Shown here piece by piece: positions 1-7,975 of a DNA stretch of 44,003 nt (position 1 is the first letter of the stretch; each line of letters opens with the position of its first letter). The notes under the pieces are model-generated. The model was not told the origin of the DNA and did no database searches. It saw only the letters and a list, made by a program, of their open reading frames with translations. The DNA is from Chitinophagaceae bacterium (GTDB lineage: Bacteria; Bacteroidota; Bacteroidia; Chitinophagales; Chitinophagaceae): NCBI GenBank assembly GCA_020848815.1, contig JADLHL010000139.1:1-44003 (forward strand), written 5' to 3'. The position numbers and the translations under genes were made by a program.

Positions 1-162
1 GCTTGAAAAATTTGGAATGAAAAGCTTGATTCGTTTAATATTGCACTGTAATTGAAAGCAAGCCAATTGCCTTCGGCATAAAAGTAAGGTTTGCAATTCA
101 ATCAACAATAGTTCTTTCTTTTTCGAAATAATCTAACGCAGACGATTTCGGAAAGACCATCT

Positions 163-360
163 TGTAGGATGATGAAATTTTGGCAGACATGCCCTCTTGT
201 CTCGAGGGTGGGGATTACAGAACAAACACTGCATAGAGCCGTGCCGGTTTTGTCGTTGGCAGGTCAACGTCAATTGCAACACCGGACCCGACCAGGGTTG
301 ACCACTTTTCTTTGTGCTGTTGCTAACTGCCCCTTGGAGGTTCGAATCCTTCTCCTACAG
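163..360 (+). tRNA. tRNA-like RNA copy 1: GUC anticodon, giant variable arm
   Basis: This 198-nt stretch folds as a class II tRNA. The acceptor stem is 163-169 (TGTAGGA) with 353-359 (TCCTACA), and G360 is the discriminator. U8 and G9 are 170-171. The D arm is 172-190, with a 3-bp stem and G18G19 at 182-183. The anticodon arm is CCCTC 192-196 / GAGGG 204-208 around loop 197-203 (TTGTCTC), giving anticodon GUC at 199-201. The T arm is GGAGG 336-340, loop TTCGAAT, CCTTC 348-352. An A15-U48 Levitt pair is possible. The variable region 209-335 is 127 nt. It opens with GGGG 210-213 / CCCC 330-333, then CTGCA 229-233 / TGCTG 315-319, and contains hairpins 244-248/281-285 and 254-258/265-269. CCA is not encoded. 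Normal class II variable arms are under about 25 nt, so this is not a standard tRNA. Whether it is charged or decodes is unknown. Confidence 0.72.
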
Positions 361-449
361 CTCAACCAATTTGCAATGCTTCAATTTGCAGTTGGCAGTA
401 AAGTTCTTCTTGTCGGCAGTTTGCAAACTGCAAACCGCCGGCTGATTAT

Positions 450-644
450 TGTGGGGTGATGAAACTTTTGGCAGACATGCCCTCTTGTCTCGGGGGTGAA
501 GAGCAAAGGATAAACACTGTATAACGCCGATCCTGTCTGCAGCAGGACCGACTGGGGTTGACCACCAGCAGGTTTGGGATCGCATCCCAATCACGATGTA
601 CAGCCGCTAACTTCTTCGTGGAGGTTCGACTCCTCCCCCTACAG
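450..644 (+). tRNA. tRNA-like RNA copy 2: GUC anticodon, giant variable arm
   Basis: This is a second, diverged copy (195 nt), starting 89 nt after the first one ends. The acceptor is 450-456 (TGTGGGG) with 637-643 (CCCTACA, one G-U) and discriminator G644. The D stem is ATG 459-461 / CAT 476-478. The anticodon arm is 480-496 with the same loop TTGTCTC (485-491) and anticodon GUC at 487-489. The T arm is GGAGG 620-624, TTCGACT, CCTCC 632-636. The variable region 497-619 starts with GAAG 498-501 / CTTC 614-617, where copy 1 has GGGG/CCCC. CTGTA 517-521 pairs with TACAG 599-603, where copy 1 has CTGCA/TGCTG. Internal hairpins are TCCTG/CAGGA near 531-547 and TTGGGAT/ATCCCAA around 574-590. The paired substitutions keep the stems, which argues for selection on structure. 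Confidence 0.72.
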
Positions 645-648
645 CTTC

Positions 649-684
649 AGCCTGACCATGCATTCTGTATGGTCAGGCTTTTTT
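649..684 (+). terminator. Intrinsic terminator after the tRNA-like pair
   Basis: Perfect 11-bp inverted repeat AGCCTGACCAT (649-659) / ATGGTCAGGCT (669-679) with a 9-nt loop, followed by a run of six T (679-684). It begins five bases after the 3' end of the second tRNA-like RNA, so it probably ends a transcript carrying both RNAs. Confidence 0.85.
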
Positions 685-800
685 ATGTACCATGCTTATC
701 CCCAATTTGACTTTAGCATGTCCACAGGCCTCATTTCCATTCGTTTGCAACGATGGTTGTAGGTAGATTTGCACATTGGCCAAGCGCCATACTTGCAGCT

Positions 801-1697
801 ATGATACCTGAGCAGTTAGACTTATTTGGCGGACCACCCCGACCTCCCAAACGCATTCGGGAAGAAGAACCCGATACCAGCTCTGCCACGCCAGAGCAAG
901 AGCCCATGCCCGAAACCGATGATTCGCTAATGGCCACTACGCCCATACCCGAACCGGAAGCAATGCCTATGGAACCTGTTCCAGTTGATATGCCGGAGGC
1001 GGAGCAAGTGGAGGAGCCTATGCCCGATTGGATAGCGGAAGAAGCAGCGGCACCAATAGCTGCTGATACGTGGGAGGAAATAGTGGACGAAGAACCACCC
1101 GCTGAAGTAGCGGAAACTACGCTGATAGAAGAGGAAGCGCCAATTGCTGAACCTGAAGTAGCAGCACCGGTATCGGACGTAATTGCCTGGATGGCACCTG
1201 AGCCCAACCGCCACGTTGTGCCAACAGATGAAGCTGTTGATGAAAAGCCCGGCACTACGCTGATAGAACCGGTATCTGATATTGTGGTAGAATTTCCTTC
1301 GGGTAAAAAAGCAACTATGGTTGCTGCCAATGCAGAAGTGGGTACGCCTGCACAAATGAATGTGCCGCCCGATGAAGAACTGTTCAAACGACAGTATTAC
1401 AGCATGAAAGAAACTGCCGCCATGTTCGATATTTCGCATTCCATGCTGCGCTATTGGGAGAATGAATTTGATGTGTTGCAACCCCGCAAAAACCGCAAAG
1501 GCGATCGCTATTTCCGCCCGGTAGATGTGAAGCATCTCCAACTCATTTATCACTTGCTGAAAGTGCGTCGCTTCACCATAGAAGGTGCCCGTGAATATTT
1601 GCGTAACCATAACAAAGCACTGGATACATTTGAATTGATTAAAAAGCTCGAAAAGCTGAAATCTTTTTTATTAGAACTGAAAGCCAACGTATCATGA
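801..1697 (+). CDS. MerR-family DNA-binding protein with long acidic N-terminus
   Basis: The 298-aa protein has its recognisable domain at the C-terminus. Residues 195-270 form a MerR-type winged helix (YSMKETAAMF, MLRYWENEF, DRYFRPVDV), followed by a short basic helical tail. MerR regulators normally carry this domain at the N-terminus. Here about 180 residues rich in Glu, Pro, Ala and Met precede it; they look disordered and resemble no fold I know. The start at MIPEQLDLF (801) was chosen because that is where protein-like sequence begins; an in-frame ATG lies at 753. The stop overlaps the next ATG as ATGA, so the two genes are probably translationally coupled. Ligand and targets cannot be inferred. 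Confidence 0.85.
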   Translation: MIPEQLDLFGGPPRPPKRIREEEPDTSSATPEQEPMPETDDSLMATTPIPEPEAMPMEPVPVDMPEAEQVEEPMPDWIAEEAAAPIAADTWEEIVDEEPPAEVAETTLIEEEAPIAEPEVAAPVSDVIAWMAPEPNRHVVPTDEAVDEKPGTTLIEPVSDIVVEFPSGKKATMVAANAEVGTPAQMNVPPDEELFKRQYYSMKETAAMFDISHSMLRYWENEFDVLQPRKNRKGDRYFRPVDVKHLQLIYHLLKVRRFTIEGAREYLRNHNKALDTFELIKKLEKLKSFLLELKANVS

Positions 1698-2224
1698 CCA
1701 ACACACCGCTTCGCAAATGGATGCTTTTTGCCCTGTTAATGGTAGTAACGCAACAGGTATTTGCGCAGCAAAAACTGTATGAAGTATTACCCGATGCCGA
1801 AGAGAAAAAACTCTTTCGGGGCATCGTAAGCTTGCAAGACATTAAAGGCGACAGCAGTTTTACATGGTACAAGCAAAACCTACAGTATTATAGAAATAAT
1901 GCCGCACTGGTTGAAGCTTTCAAGCAAAAGAAAGGACAGTTTCAGTTGGTGATTTTTGCCGGCACCTGGTGTCACGATTCACAACAGATAATACCCAAAT
2001 ATTTCTCTTGCCTCGAAGCGGCGGGCATACCCGATTCAGCATTTACCATTGTAGCTGCCGACCGCAATAAAACAACTGTCGGAAATTTACATCAATTGTT
2101 CGGCGTTACGTTGGTGCCTACCGTGATAGTGATGAAAGAAGGCAAAGAAGTTGGCCGCATCACCGAGTACGGTAAAACCGGCTTGCCCGATGCAGAGCTG
2201 GCCACTATTATAGCTGCATTATAA
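1694..2224 (+). CDS. Secreted thioredoxin-fold protein with a single active-site Cys
   Basis: A 176-aa protein with an N-terminal signal peptide (hydrophobic residues 9-22, then VFAQQ). The rest reads as a thioredoxin fold: beta strand LVIFAG, active-site region W92-C93-H94-D95-S96-Q97 and the cis-proline element TLVPT (P142). The second cysteine of CxxC is missing, so classic dithiol-disulfide exchange is unlikely. C106 lies farther down the helix. It could be a monothiol reductase, a chaperone-like protein or a redox-inactive relative of the TlpA/thioredoxin family. It overlaps the upstream MerR-type gene by 4 nt, which suggests shared expression. Confidence 0.85.
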   Translation: MTNTPLRKWMLFALLMVVTQQVFAQQKLYEVLPDAEEKKLFRGIVSLQDIKGDSSFTWYKQNLQYYRNNAALVEAFKQKKGQFQLVIFAGTWCHDSQQIIPKYFSCLEAAGIPDSAFTIVAADRNKTTVGNLHQLFGVTLVPTVIVMKEGKEVGRITEYGKTGLPDAELATIIAAL

Positions 2225-2232
2225 CTACTGTT

Positions 2233-3315
2233 TTATCGCGGCTTTCTGATATCAGATTCTCCCGCCAATTCCAGATGATGCGTTTGCAATAAACTGATGA
2301 GTTTCAAATTGATTTGCTCTCTCAGTTTGAAAAAATCTTTAATAGCAACTCTCATATCCACAAAGTATTCGATGTGAATGATGTGTGCCGGACCGCCGGT
2401 ATCGCTCAGGTAAACATTACTATCCAAAATGTCGGGCTGATCTAACAGTTGTTCTACAGCTGCAATGTAGCCTGCAATATGTGCGGGTTCTGCTTTTAAA
2501 TGCAGCTCCATTTTGTTGAACACATTGCGCTGCGTCCGTAATGTGTGGTTGTCCAATATAGAGTCAACCATTTTTTTGTTAGGCACCGTTACAAATGTTT
2601 TTTCAGTAGTACGAATACGGGTGCTACGCAAACCAATTTTTTCTACCGAACCGGTTACGGATTCTACTTTTACAAAATCGCCAATGGTAAAAGGCTTGTC
2701 GAAGAAAATGACAAACGACGCAATGAGGTTTTCCAAACTTTCGCGAAAAGCCAAAGCCAGCGCCGCACCAACTATACTGAGGCCGGTGAGTACATTGCTG
2801 AGGTTGAAGCCAAATGAAAATTTGAGGATCATCAGCACACCCAAAATCCAAACCAATACTTTTAGAAAGTCGCGGAAAAACATCACCAACTGATCATCGG
2901 TTCTGTCTGCAGTAAGGGCCGCTTTTTGCTGTAGCAAATACGACACATAAATAATCATGCGGTTGCACAGCCACACAAAACTGCCAATAAGAACGCCACG
3001 ACCAATGGCTTCAATGATGTCGTGGAAAGCCGCTTTGTAAATCGTAAACTTCAAGAGCTCTGGCATCGTGAGCCTATGCATAGCTATGATGAATGCCAGT
3101 ACCAAAATGAATAAATCCAACGGTGCCAGTACCAAATCGTGAAAGCGTTTGCGATCGAAGGGGCGGTTTTTGTTGGTAATCATTTTGGCAATGAGCCAGG
3201 CAGCACCTTTCGATAACAATCTCCTGAAAATAGCTACACCTAAAATAATACCTGCAGAGATGAGATAACTCCGCAGGCTATTGTCCAAAATCACCTGATT
3301 CAATACTTCTTGCAT
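2233..3315 (-). CDS. Small-conductance mechanosensitive channel (MscS family)
   Basis: The 360-aa membrane protein has several N-terminal hydrophobic helices, then the MscS core: a Gly/Ala-rich pore helix (LSIVGAALALAFRESLENL), the beta domain (KPFTIGDFVKVESVTGSVEKI) and the signature RTTEKTFVTVPNKKM. MscS channels open under membrane tension and release solutes on osmotic downshock. The start at MQEVLNQV (3315) gives a 5-nt gap from the upstream gene. A longer reading frame exists, but its extra 72 residues fall inside that upstream gene and look non-coding. It is the last gene of a three-gene minus-strand operon with the lpxH-like gene. Confidence 0.92.
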   Translation of the reverse strand: MQEVLNQVILDNSLRSYLISAGIILGVAIFRRLLSKGAAWLIAKMITNKNRPFDRKRFHDLVLAPLDLFILVLAFIIAMHRLTMPELLKFTIYKAAFHDIIEAIGRGVLIGSFVWLCNRMIIYVSYLLQQKAALTADRTDDQLVMFFRDFLKVLVWILGVLMILKFSFGFNLSNVLTGLSIVGAALALAFRESLENLIASFVIFFDKPFTIGDFVKVESVTGSVEKIGLRSTRIRTTEKTFVTVPNKKMVDSILDNHTLRTQRNVFNKMELHLKAEPAHIAGYIAAVEQLLDQPDILDSNVYLSDTGGPAHIIHIEYFVDMRVAIKDFFKLREQINLKLISLLQTHHLELAGESDIRKPR

Positions 3316-3320
3316 AGTGC

Positions 3321-4172
3321 TTATTCTAATGCTTGTGTGAGTGCATACGCATACAATTGATTGTTGCGCAGCACATATACTTTGTTTTGGTAAAAGCGAA
3401 TTTTTTGGGCATCCCACCAGCCTGCGGGCAATTCCCATTTTTTTGTATCGATGCCGTTGCTGCTCAGCCATGTCACCACATCTTCGTTGGTAGCCAGTAA
3501 GCCGCGGCCAAAGCCTTGCAGGTTTTTCCAACCCTTGTATAGCAGGCGTTTTTGTACAGCACCGAAATAATCACAAATCAGTAGTCCGTTATCGGCATCG
3601 TACGCATACAGGTTTCTATTGAAATCGGTCAATGTCTGCGGGTGTGGCGGTGCATCGTACAGCACCCGCATATCTGGCGACTCCAGCAAAACCTTGCCTT
3701 CTTCGTTTATCTTTTTGATTTGTGCACTCAGGTCGTCGTACACCCAAATATTATTGTCGTAGCTCTGTGCCACCGCATTGCATTGCAGCAGGCCAATGTT
3801 GCGTAAATCTATGCTCGTTTTCACTTGTAAAAAACGATCGAGCAATAGCAGGGTGCCAAAATCTTTGTACCACAAAATAATCCGTAGCGGGTTCGATACA
3901 TCTATGCTGTGCAGCGTACCCACGGTTCTTACTTCATTAAAAGTGCCAACAGAATCGTAGCGGTTGTTGAGTTTTTTGATGCGCTGCTGGTCGTCTACCA
4001 AATACAGGTTGCCAAGGTTGTCTACTTCTACATTTGTCCATTTGCCGGCAAAGGTTTTTTCCAGTTGTACTTGCAGTTTGGTAATACCATTATTTGCATC
4101 TGGTATTGGTGCTACCTGCGTGTAGGATACAGCGCTTAAGCAACAGATAAATATGGTAAACAATAAACGCAT
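3321..4172 (-). CDS. Secreted protein of unknown function, probable beta-propeller
   Basis: A 283-aa protein with a signal peptide (MRLLFTIFICCLSAVSYTQ). The remainder has repeated short strand-rich units such as VEVDNLGNLYLVDDQQRIKK, NNIWVYDD and RNLYAYDADNGLLI, typical of NHL- or Kelch-like propellers in Bacteroidota. No catalytic residues are recognisable. The ATG overlaps the stop of the lpxH-like gene by one base (TGATG), and mscS begins 5 nt after its stop, so the three are almost certainly one transcript. A role at the cell envelope is inferred only from the signal peptide and neighbours. Confidence 0.85.
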   Translation of the reverse strand: MRLLFTIFICCLSAVSYTQVAPIPDANNGITKLQVQLEKTFAGKWTNVEVDNLGNLYLVDDQQRIKKLNNRYDSVGTFNEVRTVGTLHSIDVSNPLRIILWYKDFGTLLLLDRFLQVKTSIDLRNIGLLQCNAVAQSYDNNIWVYDDLSAQIKKINEEGKVLLESPDMRVLYDAPPHPQTLTDFNRNLYAYDADNGLLICDYFGAVQKRLLYKGWKNLQGFGRGLLATNEDVVTWLSSNGIDTKKWELPAGWWDAQKIRFYQNKVYVLRNNQLYAYALTQALE

Positions 4173-4930
4173 CAACCTTCGTATTTGTGCAATTTCATGC
4201 TACTGCCATCAAAAACAGCGTAGGTGAAATGAATAATCCAATCGCCGAGGTTTACATACCAGCTATCATGGGGCAATGCATGTATGCCGGGTACATGCCT
4301 GTGTCCGTAAACGAAATAATCAGCATGTTGTTGCTGCAACACTTCGCGGCTATGAATCATCAGCCATTCTTTGTCGGGCCCCCAAAATTCTTTTTCATGG
4401 TCGGCCACTGCTTCGCGGCTTTTGCGACTAAAAAAATTGGCGAGGCCCATGCCAATAACGGGCGGTAGCATACCGAAAGCCCATTGGCACAAGGGGTTGC
4501 GGAAAATCTTTTTCAAAAACTTGTAGCCATGGTCGCCGGGCCCAAGGCCATCGCCATGGGCGATGTACAATTGCTTGCCCGAAAACTCAAACCACTTTGG
4601 CCCAAAGTATACGGGTATGTTCAACTCTTCCTGAAAATAGGTTTTCATCCACATGTCGTGGTTGCCCACAAAAAAATGGATGGCAATGCCTTTGTCGGTC
4701 AGGTCGGCGAGTTTGCCCAGGAGCCGCACATAGCCTTTGGGCACTACGTATTTGTATTCATACCAAAAATCAAACAGGTCGCCAACAATAAAAATGACGG
4801 CAGCTTCGTGTTCAATCTCGTTGAGAAACCGAATGAGTTTGTTTTCCCGCTGACGGCTGGCTGCAGCATTTGGTGCGCCCAAATGAAAATCAGAAAGAAA
4901 GAAAACCTTTTTGCCGGCGGGTAGTTGCAT
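4172..4930 (-). CDS. lpxH: UDP-2,3-diacylglucosamine diphosphatase-like metallophosphoesterase
   Basis: The 252-aa protein carries the full calcineurin-like metal-site set: SDFHLG (13-18), GDLFDF (50-55), GNHD (89-92), HGDG (125-128) and GHRH (209-212). The FDFWYEY segment after the second motif and the helical insert before GHRH are typical of LpxH, which hydrolyses UDP-2,3-diacylglucosamine to lipid X in lipid A synthesis at the inner membrane. Length fits the family. LpxH versus the related LpxG/other UDP-sugar hydrolases cannot be settled by eye, so the symbol is likely rather than certain. It is the first gene of a minus-strand operon. Confidence 0.85.
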   Translation of the reverse strand: MQLPAGKKVFFLSDFHLGAPNAAASRQRENKLIRFLNEIEHEAAVIFIVGDLFDFWYEYKYVVPKGYVRLLGKLADLTDKGIAIHFFVGNHDMWMKTYFQEELNIPVYFGPKWFEFSGKQLYIAHGDGLGPGDHGYKFLKKIFRNPLCQWAFGMLPPVIGMGLANFFSRKSREAVADHEKEFWGPDKEWLMIHSREVLQQQHADYFVYGHRHVPGIHALPHDSWYVNLGDWIIHFTYAVFDGSSMKLHKYEG

Positions 4931-4934
4931 GGCA

Positions 4935-4942
4935 CAAATTTA
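4935..4942 (-). promoter_or_regulatory. Candidate -7 element for lpxH operon
   Basis: On the minus strand the sequence reads TAAATTTG, an exact match to the Bacteroidota -7 consensus TAnnTTTG, ending 4 bases before the lpxH start codon. A well-placed -33 TTG is not obvious. If used, the mRNA would have almost no leader. Confidence 0.35.
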
Positions 4943-5063
4943 GGCGGATGGCAGCAATCGGAACCCAGCAGCACTGCTTTAAATACACTAAATCGTTTTG
5001 TATTGGCAGCACAAAAGATTACTTTCCTGACAGATCTATTTCGATATTCTTTAATCCAGCCCT

Positions 5064-6809
5064 ATGAAATGGCCACTCCTTATCACCGGAACTTTCATTA
5101 GCATCTTTATCGCATTCTTGTTGTCCACATTTGGCTATCAACCAGCCCCGTCTTTTGTGTCGTATCAGGCATACCTGCAAAATAAAACAGCCATTGGCTG
5201 TGCCTCATCAGGAGATGCAAGCTTTGATTGGCGGGTGGACGAACCACAAATTCCTTTACTGCAAGGCTGGGGAAGCTTTCGTTGGGATGTGACTACCGAC
5301 AACGATTCGGCGCAATTGTATTTTGATCAGGGCATCAACATGTATTATAGTTTTCACATGATTGAAGCCAAAGCTTCGTTTGCCAAAGCCGCCCGGTTCG
5401 ATCCGGATTGTGCCATGGCGTATTGGGGACTGGCGATGGCTTACGGAGTAAACTATAACTATGCAATGCTTCAAAATGCACCGGAGGCCATGGATGCTGT
5501 GCGCAAAGCCAGTGCTTCTGTAAATAATGAAACTGCATTGGAGCAAGCACTTATAGCTACCCTTACTGCCCGCTACAATGCAGATACCGCAGTGAGCAGA
5601 AGCCGGCAAAATGTTGACTACGAAAAGGCCATCAGGCGGGTATTGGATAAATATCCTGATGACGCCAATGTACATGCTTTGTATGCCGATGCATTGATGG
5701 TACAGCACCCATGGGATATGTATGATATCAATGGAAATCCCAAGCCGTGGACACCTGCCATTGTAACGGTTCTTGAGCAGGGGCTGGCCAAACATCCGTC
5801 TCATCCAAGCCTCAATCACTTGTACATACATGCGATGGAAGGTGGTGTAAAAGCTACCGATGCTTTACCCAGTGCCTGGCGCCTCAGCACCATGATGCCG
5901 ATGGTGAGCCATATGGTGCACATGCCTTCGCATATTTTCATTCGTACCGGCTATTATAAAGAAGGCATGCTGGTGAATGATTCTTCCATCAATGGATTCA
6001 ATGCCTACTATGCGCAGTTTCCCGAAGTGGAAGGCGATGCGTATTTATACCTCGTACACAATTTGCACATGAAAGCGGCATGCACCATGTATCGGGGCAA
6101 TGCGCAAGATGCAGCTGCTGCGGCCAAGCAACTGCAGGAGGCTGTGCCTGGTAAGTATATGGAAATGGGTGGTGGCATGGGTAATTACATGCAGTATGCC
6201 TTCAGTACATCTATTATGGCGCAAGTGCGTTTTGGGCATTGGGATAGCTTGCTGGCGGCACCACGCATCCATCCGCAATTGAAGAATGCCTTTGCCATAC
6301 AAAGTTTTGGCAAAGGCATGGCCTGGTTGAAAAAAGGCAATACTGTAAAAGCAACGGCTATGCTTTCGGATTTGAAAAGTTTGAGTAGCGATGCATCGTT
6401 GCAGGAGCAATTTGAAACCATTAATCCCGCTATCAAAGCATTGGGCATTATGACGGCAATACTTGAGGGCAGCATAGCCTGGCAAAACCAGCAGCTGGAT
6501 AAGGCTATTGCCTTGTATGAAGAAGCAGTGAAACGGGAAGACGGCTTGATGTATCAGGAACCCAGAGATTGGCTGTTGCCGGGCAGGCATTATTTGGGGG
6601 CTGCATTGTTAGCGAAGCGGCAGTTTTCCCGTGCTGCATTGGTGTATCAACAAGAACTTATCATCAATCCGAAAAACGTTTGGAGCTTGTATGGATTGTA
6701 CAAAGCACAATCTTCCATGGGAAATGTGAAAGAGGCAGCACAAACAAAAGCACAATTGCTGCAAGCCACGACAGATGCAGATGTTGAACTAAAAAGCTCT
6801 GTAATGTAG
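5064..6809 (+). CDS. Tetratricopeptide-repeat protein, membrane-anchored or secreted
   Basis: A 581-aa protein with an N-terminal hydrophobic segment (residues 5-22) that could be a signal anchor or signal peptide. Helical TPR-like pairs follow: an early unit around FDPDCAMAYWGLAMAYG, others around YPDDANVHALYADAL and HPSHPSLNHLYIHAME, and C-terminal units near LDKAIALYEEAVKRE and NPKNVWSLYGLYKAQ. The middle contains a conserved-looking PMVSHMVHMPSHIFIRTGYY stretch found in TPR proteins of unknown function. No enzyme motif is visible. It is convergent with the GGCT-like gene, 16 bp away. Confidence 0.88.
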   Translation: MKWPLLITGTFISIFIAFLLSTFGYQPAPSFVSYQAYLQNKTAIGCASSGDASFDWRVDEPQIPLLQGWGSFRWDVTTDNDSAQLYFDQGINMYYSFHMIEAKASFAKAARFDPDCAMAYWGLAMAYGVNYNYAMLQNAPEAMDAVRKASASVNNETALEQALIATLTARYNADTAVSRSRQNVDYEKAIRRVLDKYPDDANVHALYADALMVQHPWDMYDINGNPKPWTPAIVTVLEQGLAKHPSHPSLNHLYIHAMEGGVKATDALPSAWRLSTMMPMVSHMVHMPSHIFIRTGYYKEGMLVNDSSINGFNAYYAQFPEVEGDAYLYLVHNLHMKAACTMYRGNAQDAAAAAKQLQEAVPGKYMEMGGGMGNYMQYAFSTSIMAQVRFGHWDSLLAAPRIHPQLKNAFAIQSFGKGMAWLKKGNTVKATAMLSDLKSLSSDASLQEQFETINPAIKALGIMTAILEGSIAWQNQQLDKAIALYEEAVKREDGLMYQEPRDWLLPGRHYLGAALLAKRQFSRAALVYQQELIINPKNVWSLYGLYKAQSSMGNVKEAAQTKAQLLQATTDADVELKSSVM

Positions 6810-6825
6810 GGCCGGCTAATTTTTG

Positions 6826-7263
6826 TTATCGATGTTTTTCTTGCTGATATTGCAACACATCGCCAGAAGGAATGATGGGTTTGCCTTCAATAGAACGGGC
6901 ATACCAATACACCCATGCGTTCGTGGTTTGTCCGCCTTCGAGGTATACCGTCACTAAATCTCTGCGATAGAGGGGGCCTCCATCGTCTTCGTTGTCGTGT
7001 ATGCCTTCGTAATCATCCAGCTGGGCCATAGCGTAGCCAAATTCATCCACATTTTTGATGCTGTATAATTCACCTACGATGTAAGCTTCTTCTTGGCAAG
7101 GAAGTGCAGCGGGGTACTCACCTAGATCGTAGAGTTTGCCGTTTATTTTTCCGGCACTTTCCCAGTTGAAATAGCGACTCATCCATTCGTATGCAGGGCT
7201 GTTAAATCCTTTGCGTAGCGAACCGTATACAAACAATTGAAAACATGTTTCGGGCTTACTCAT
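6826..7263 (-). CDS. Gamma-glutamylcyclotransferase-fold (AIG2-like) protein
   Basis: The 145-aa protein has the GGCT fold signatures: substrate-binding loop YGSLRKG (13-19) near the N-terminus, GELYSI, and LDDYEG with Glu86 in the position of the catalytic glutamate. Family members convert gamma-glutamyl amines or dipeptides to 5-oxoproline, but many bacterial relatives have unknown substrates. Length is normal for a single-domain member. There is no clear operon partner: the LUD gene upstream is 45 bp away on the same strand and could be cotranscribed. Confidence 0.88.
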   Translation of the reverse strand: MSKPETCFQLFVYGSLRKGFNSPAYEWMSRYFNWESAGKINGKLYDLGEYPAALPCQEEAYIVGELYSIKNVDEFGYAMAQLDDYEGIHDNEDDGGPLYRRDLVTVYLEGGQTTNAWVYWYARSIEGKPIIPSGDVLQYQQEKHR

Positions 7264-7308
7264 ATAATCCTCATTAGTGTTGGCTAAAGGTCACAAAGTA
7301 TACCCAAT

Positions 7309-7956
7309 CTACCATAACGATTCAGTTAAAAAGCAGAATACTTCTTTTGGGCCATGTACACCGGTAACCAATGTCTTTTCGATATCGGCAGTGCGGCTGG
7401 GGCCACTGGCGAGTGTTATAAATGAAGGTAAATGTTGGCCATACTTTTGTTGCAATAGCTGAATGGCATCGGCAATATCGTACACCAATTGCTGCTCTGC
7501 GGCCAGGCAAATATGTATGGGGGCATACACGCTGGTGGTTCGGCCCGATGATGCGGTGCTGCTGAGTAACAAGCTGCCTGTACGGGCTACCAATGCTTCG
7601 GCACCAGTAATGCTGGCATGGCAGTCGGCCAGGGTTGGGTGCCAGCCCTTGTTCCATCCGGCGGACTCAAGCATGGTTCTAATTACAGCATTACTGCAAT
7701 ACCACTTTTGAATGGCTTTTTTTTCTGCCAGCATGTTGAGTTGTGCCACACATTCTGCTATGTCGATACAATAAGCAAACTGCCCTTGTATTTGTGTAAA
7801 CTGTTCGGCAAACAGGATGGCTAAATCTGCATCGGCCTGCGGAGGCAATACAGCTTCTGCAGATAACTGTGTATGTTCTGGAAACGGAACAGGCACTGAA
7901 CTTGTCAGTGCCTGTTTTATCTTTTGAAGTATTCGGTCTTTAGCGTTGTAAGGCAT
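7309..7956 (-). CDS. LUD-domain protein (LutC/YkgG family)
   Basis: A 215-aa protein of the LUD family. The C-terminal half has the usual series: ASITGAEALVARTGSLLLSS, then LPSFITLASGPSRTADIEKTL and GVHGPKEV, which form the conserved pocket. LutC works with LutA and LutB in lactate oxidation, but no lutA or lutB is nearby. Stand-alone LUD proteins beside ftsH are of uncertain function. The start at MPYNAKDRIL (7956) leaves 19 bp from the ftsH stop; 26 extra in-frame upstream codons would run into ftsH. It probably shares the rsfS-ftsH transcript. Confidence 0.88.
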   Translation of the reverse strand: MPYNAKDRILQKIKQALTSSVPVPFPEHTQLSAEAVLPPQADADLAILFAEQFTQIQGQFAYCIDIAECVAQLNMLAEKKAIQKWYCSNAVIRTMLESAGWNKGWHPTLADCHASITGAEALVARTGSLLLSSTASSGRTTSVYAPIHICLAAEQQLVYDIADAIQLLQQKYGQHLPSFITLASGPSRTADIEKTLVTGVHGPKEVFCFLTESLW

Positions 7957-7975
7957 GGCCCAAAAATACGCTGGT

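Noticed and set aside
163-360. Group I intron or tmRNA as explanation of the long tRNA-like RNAs
   Set aside because: The insert lies in the variable region, not the anticodon loop, and at about 120 nt is too short and lacks the group I core. tmRNA has no intact D and anticodon arms and is longer.
169-459. Open frame of 96 codons across the first tRNA-like RNA
   Set aside because: It covers a well-supported RNA structure, has no domain and no signal, and is not conserved in the second copy.
731-1387. Long minus-strand frame opposite the MerR-type gene
   Set aside because: Its Ser/Gly/Ala-rich text is the mirror of the acidic Glu/Pro-rich stretch of the real gene.
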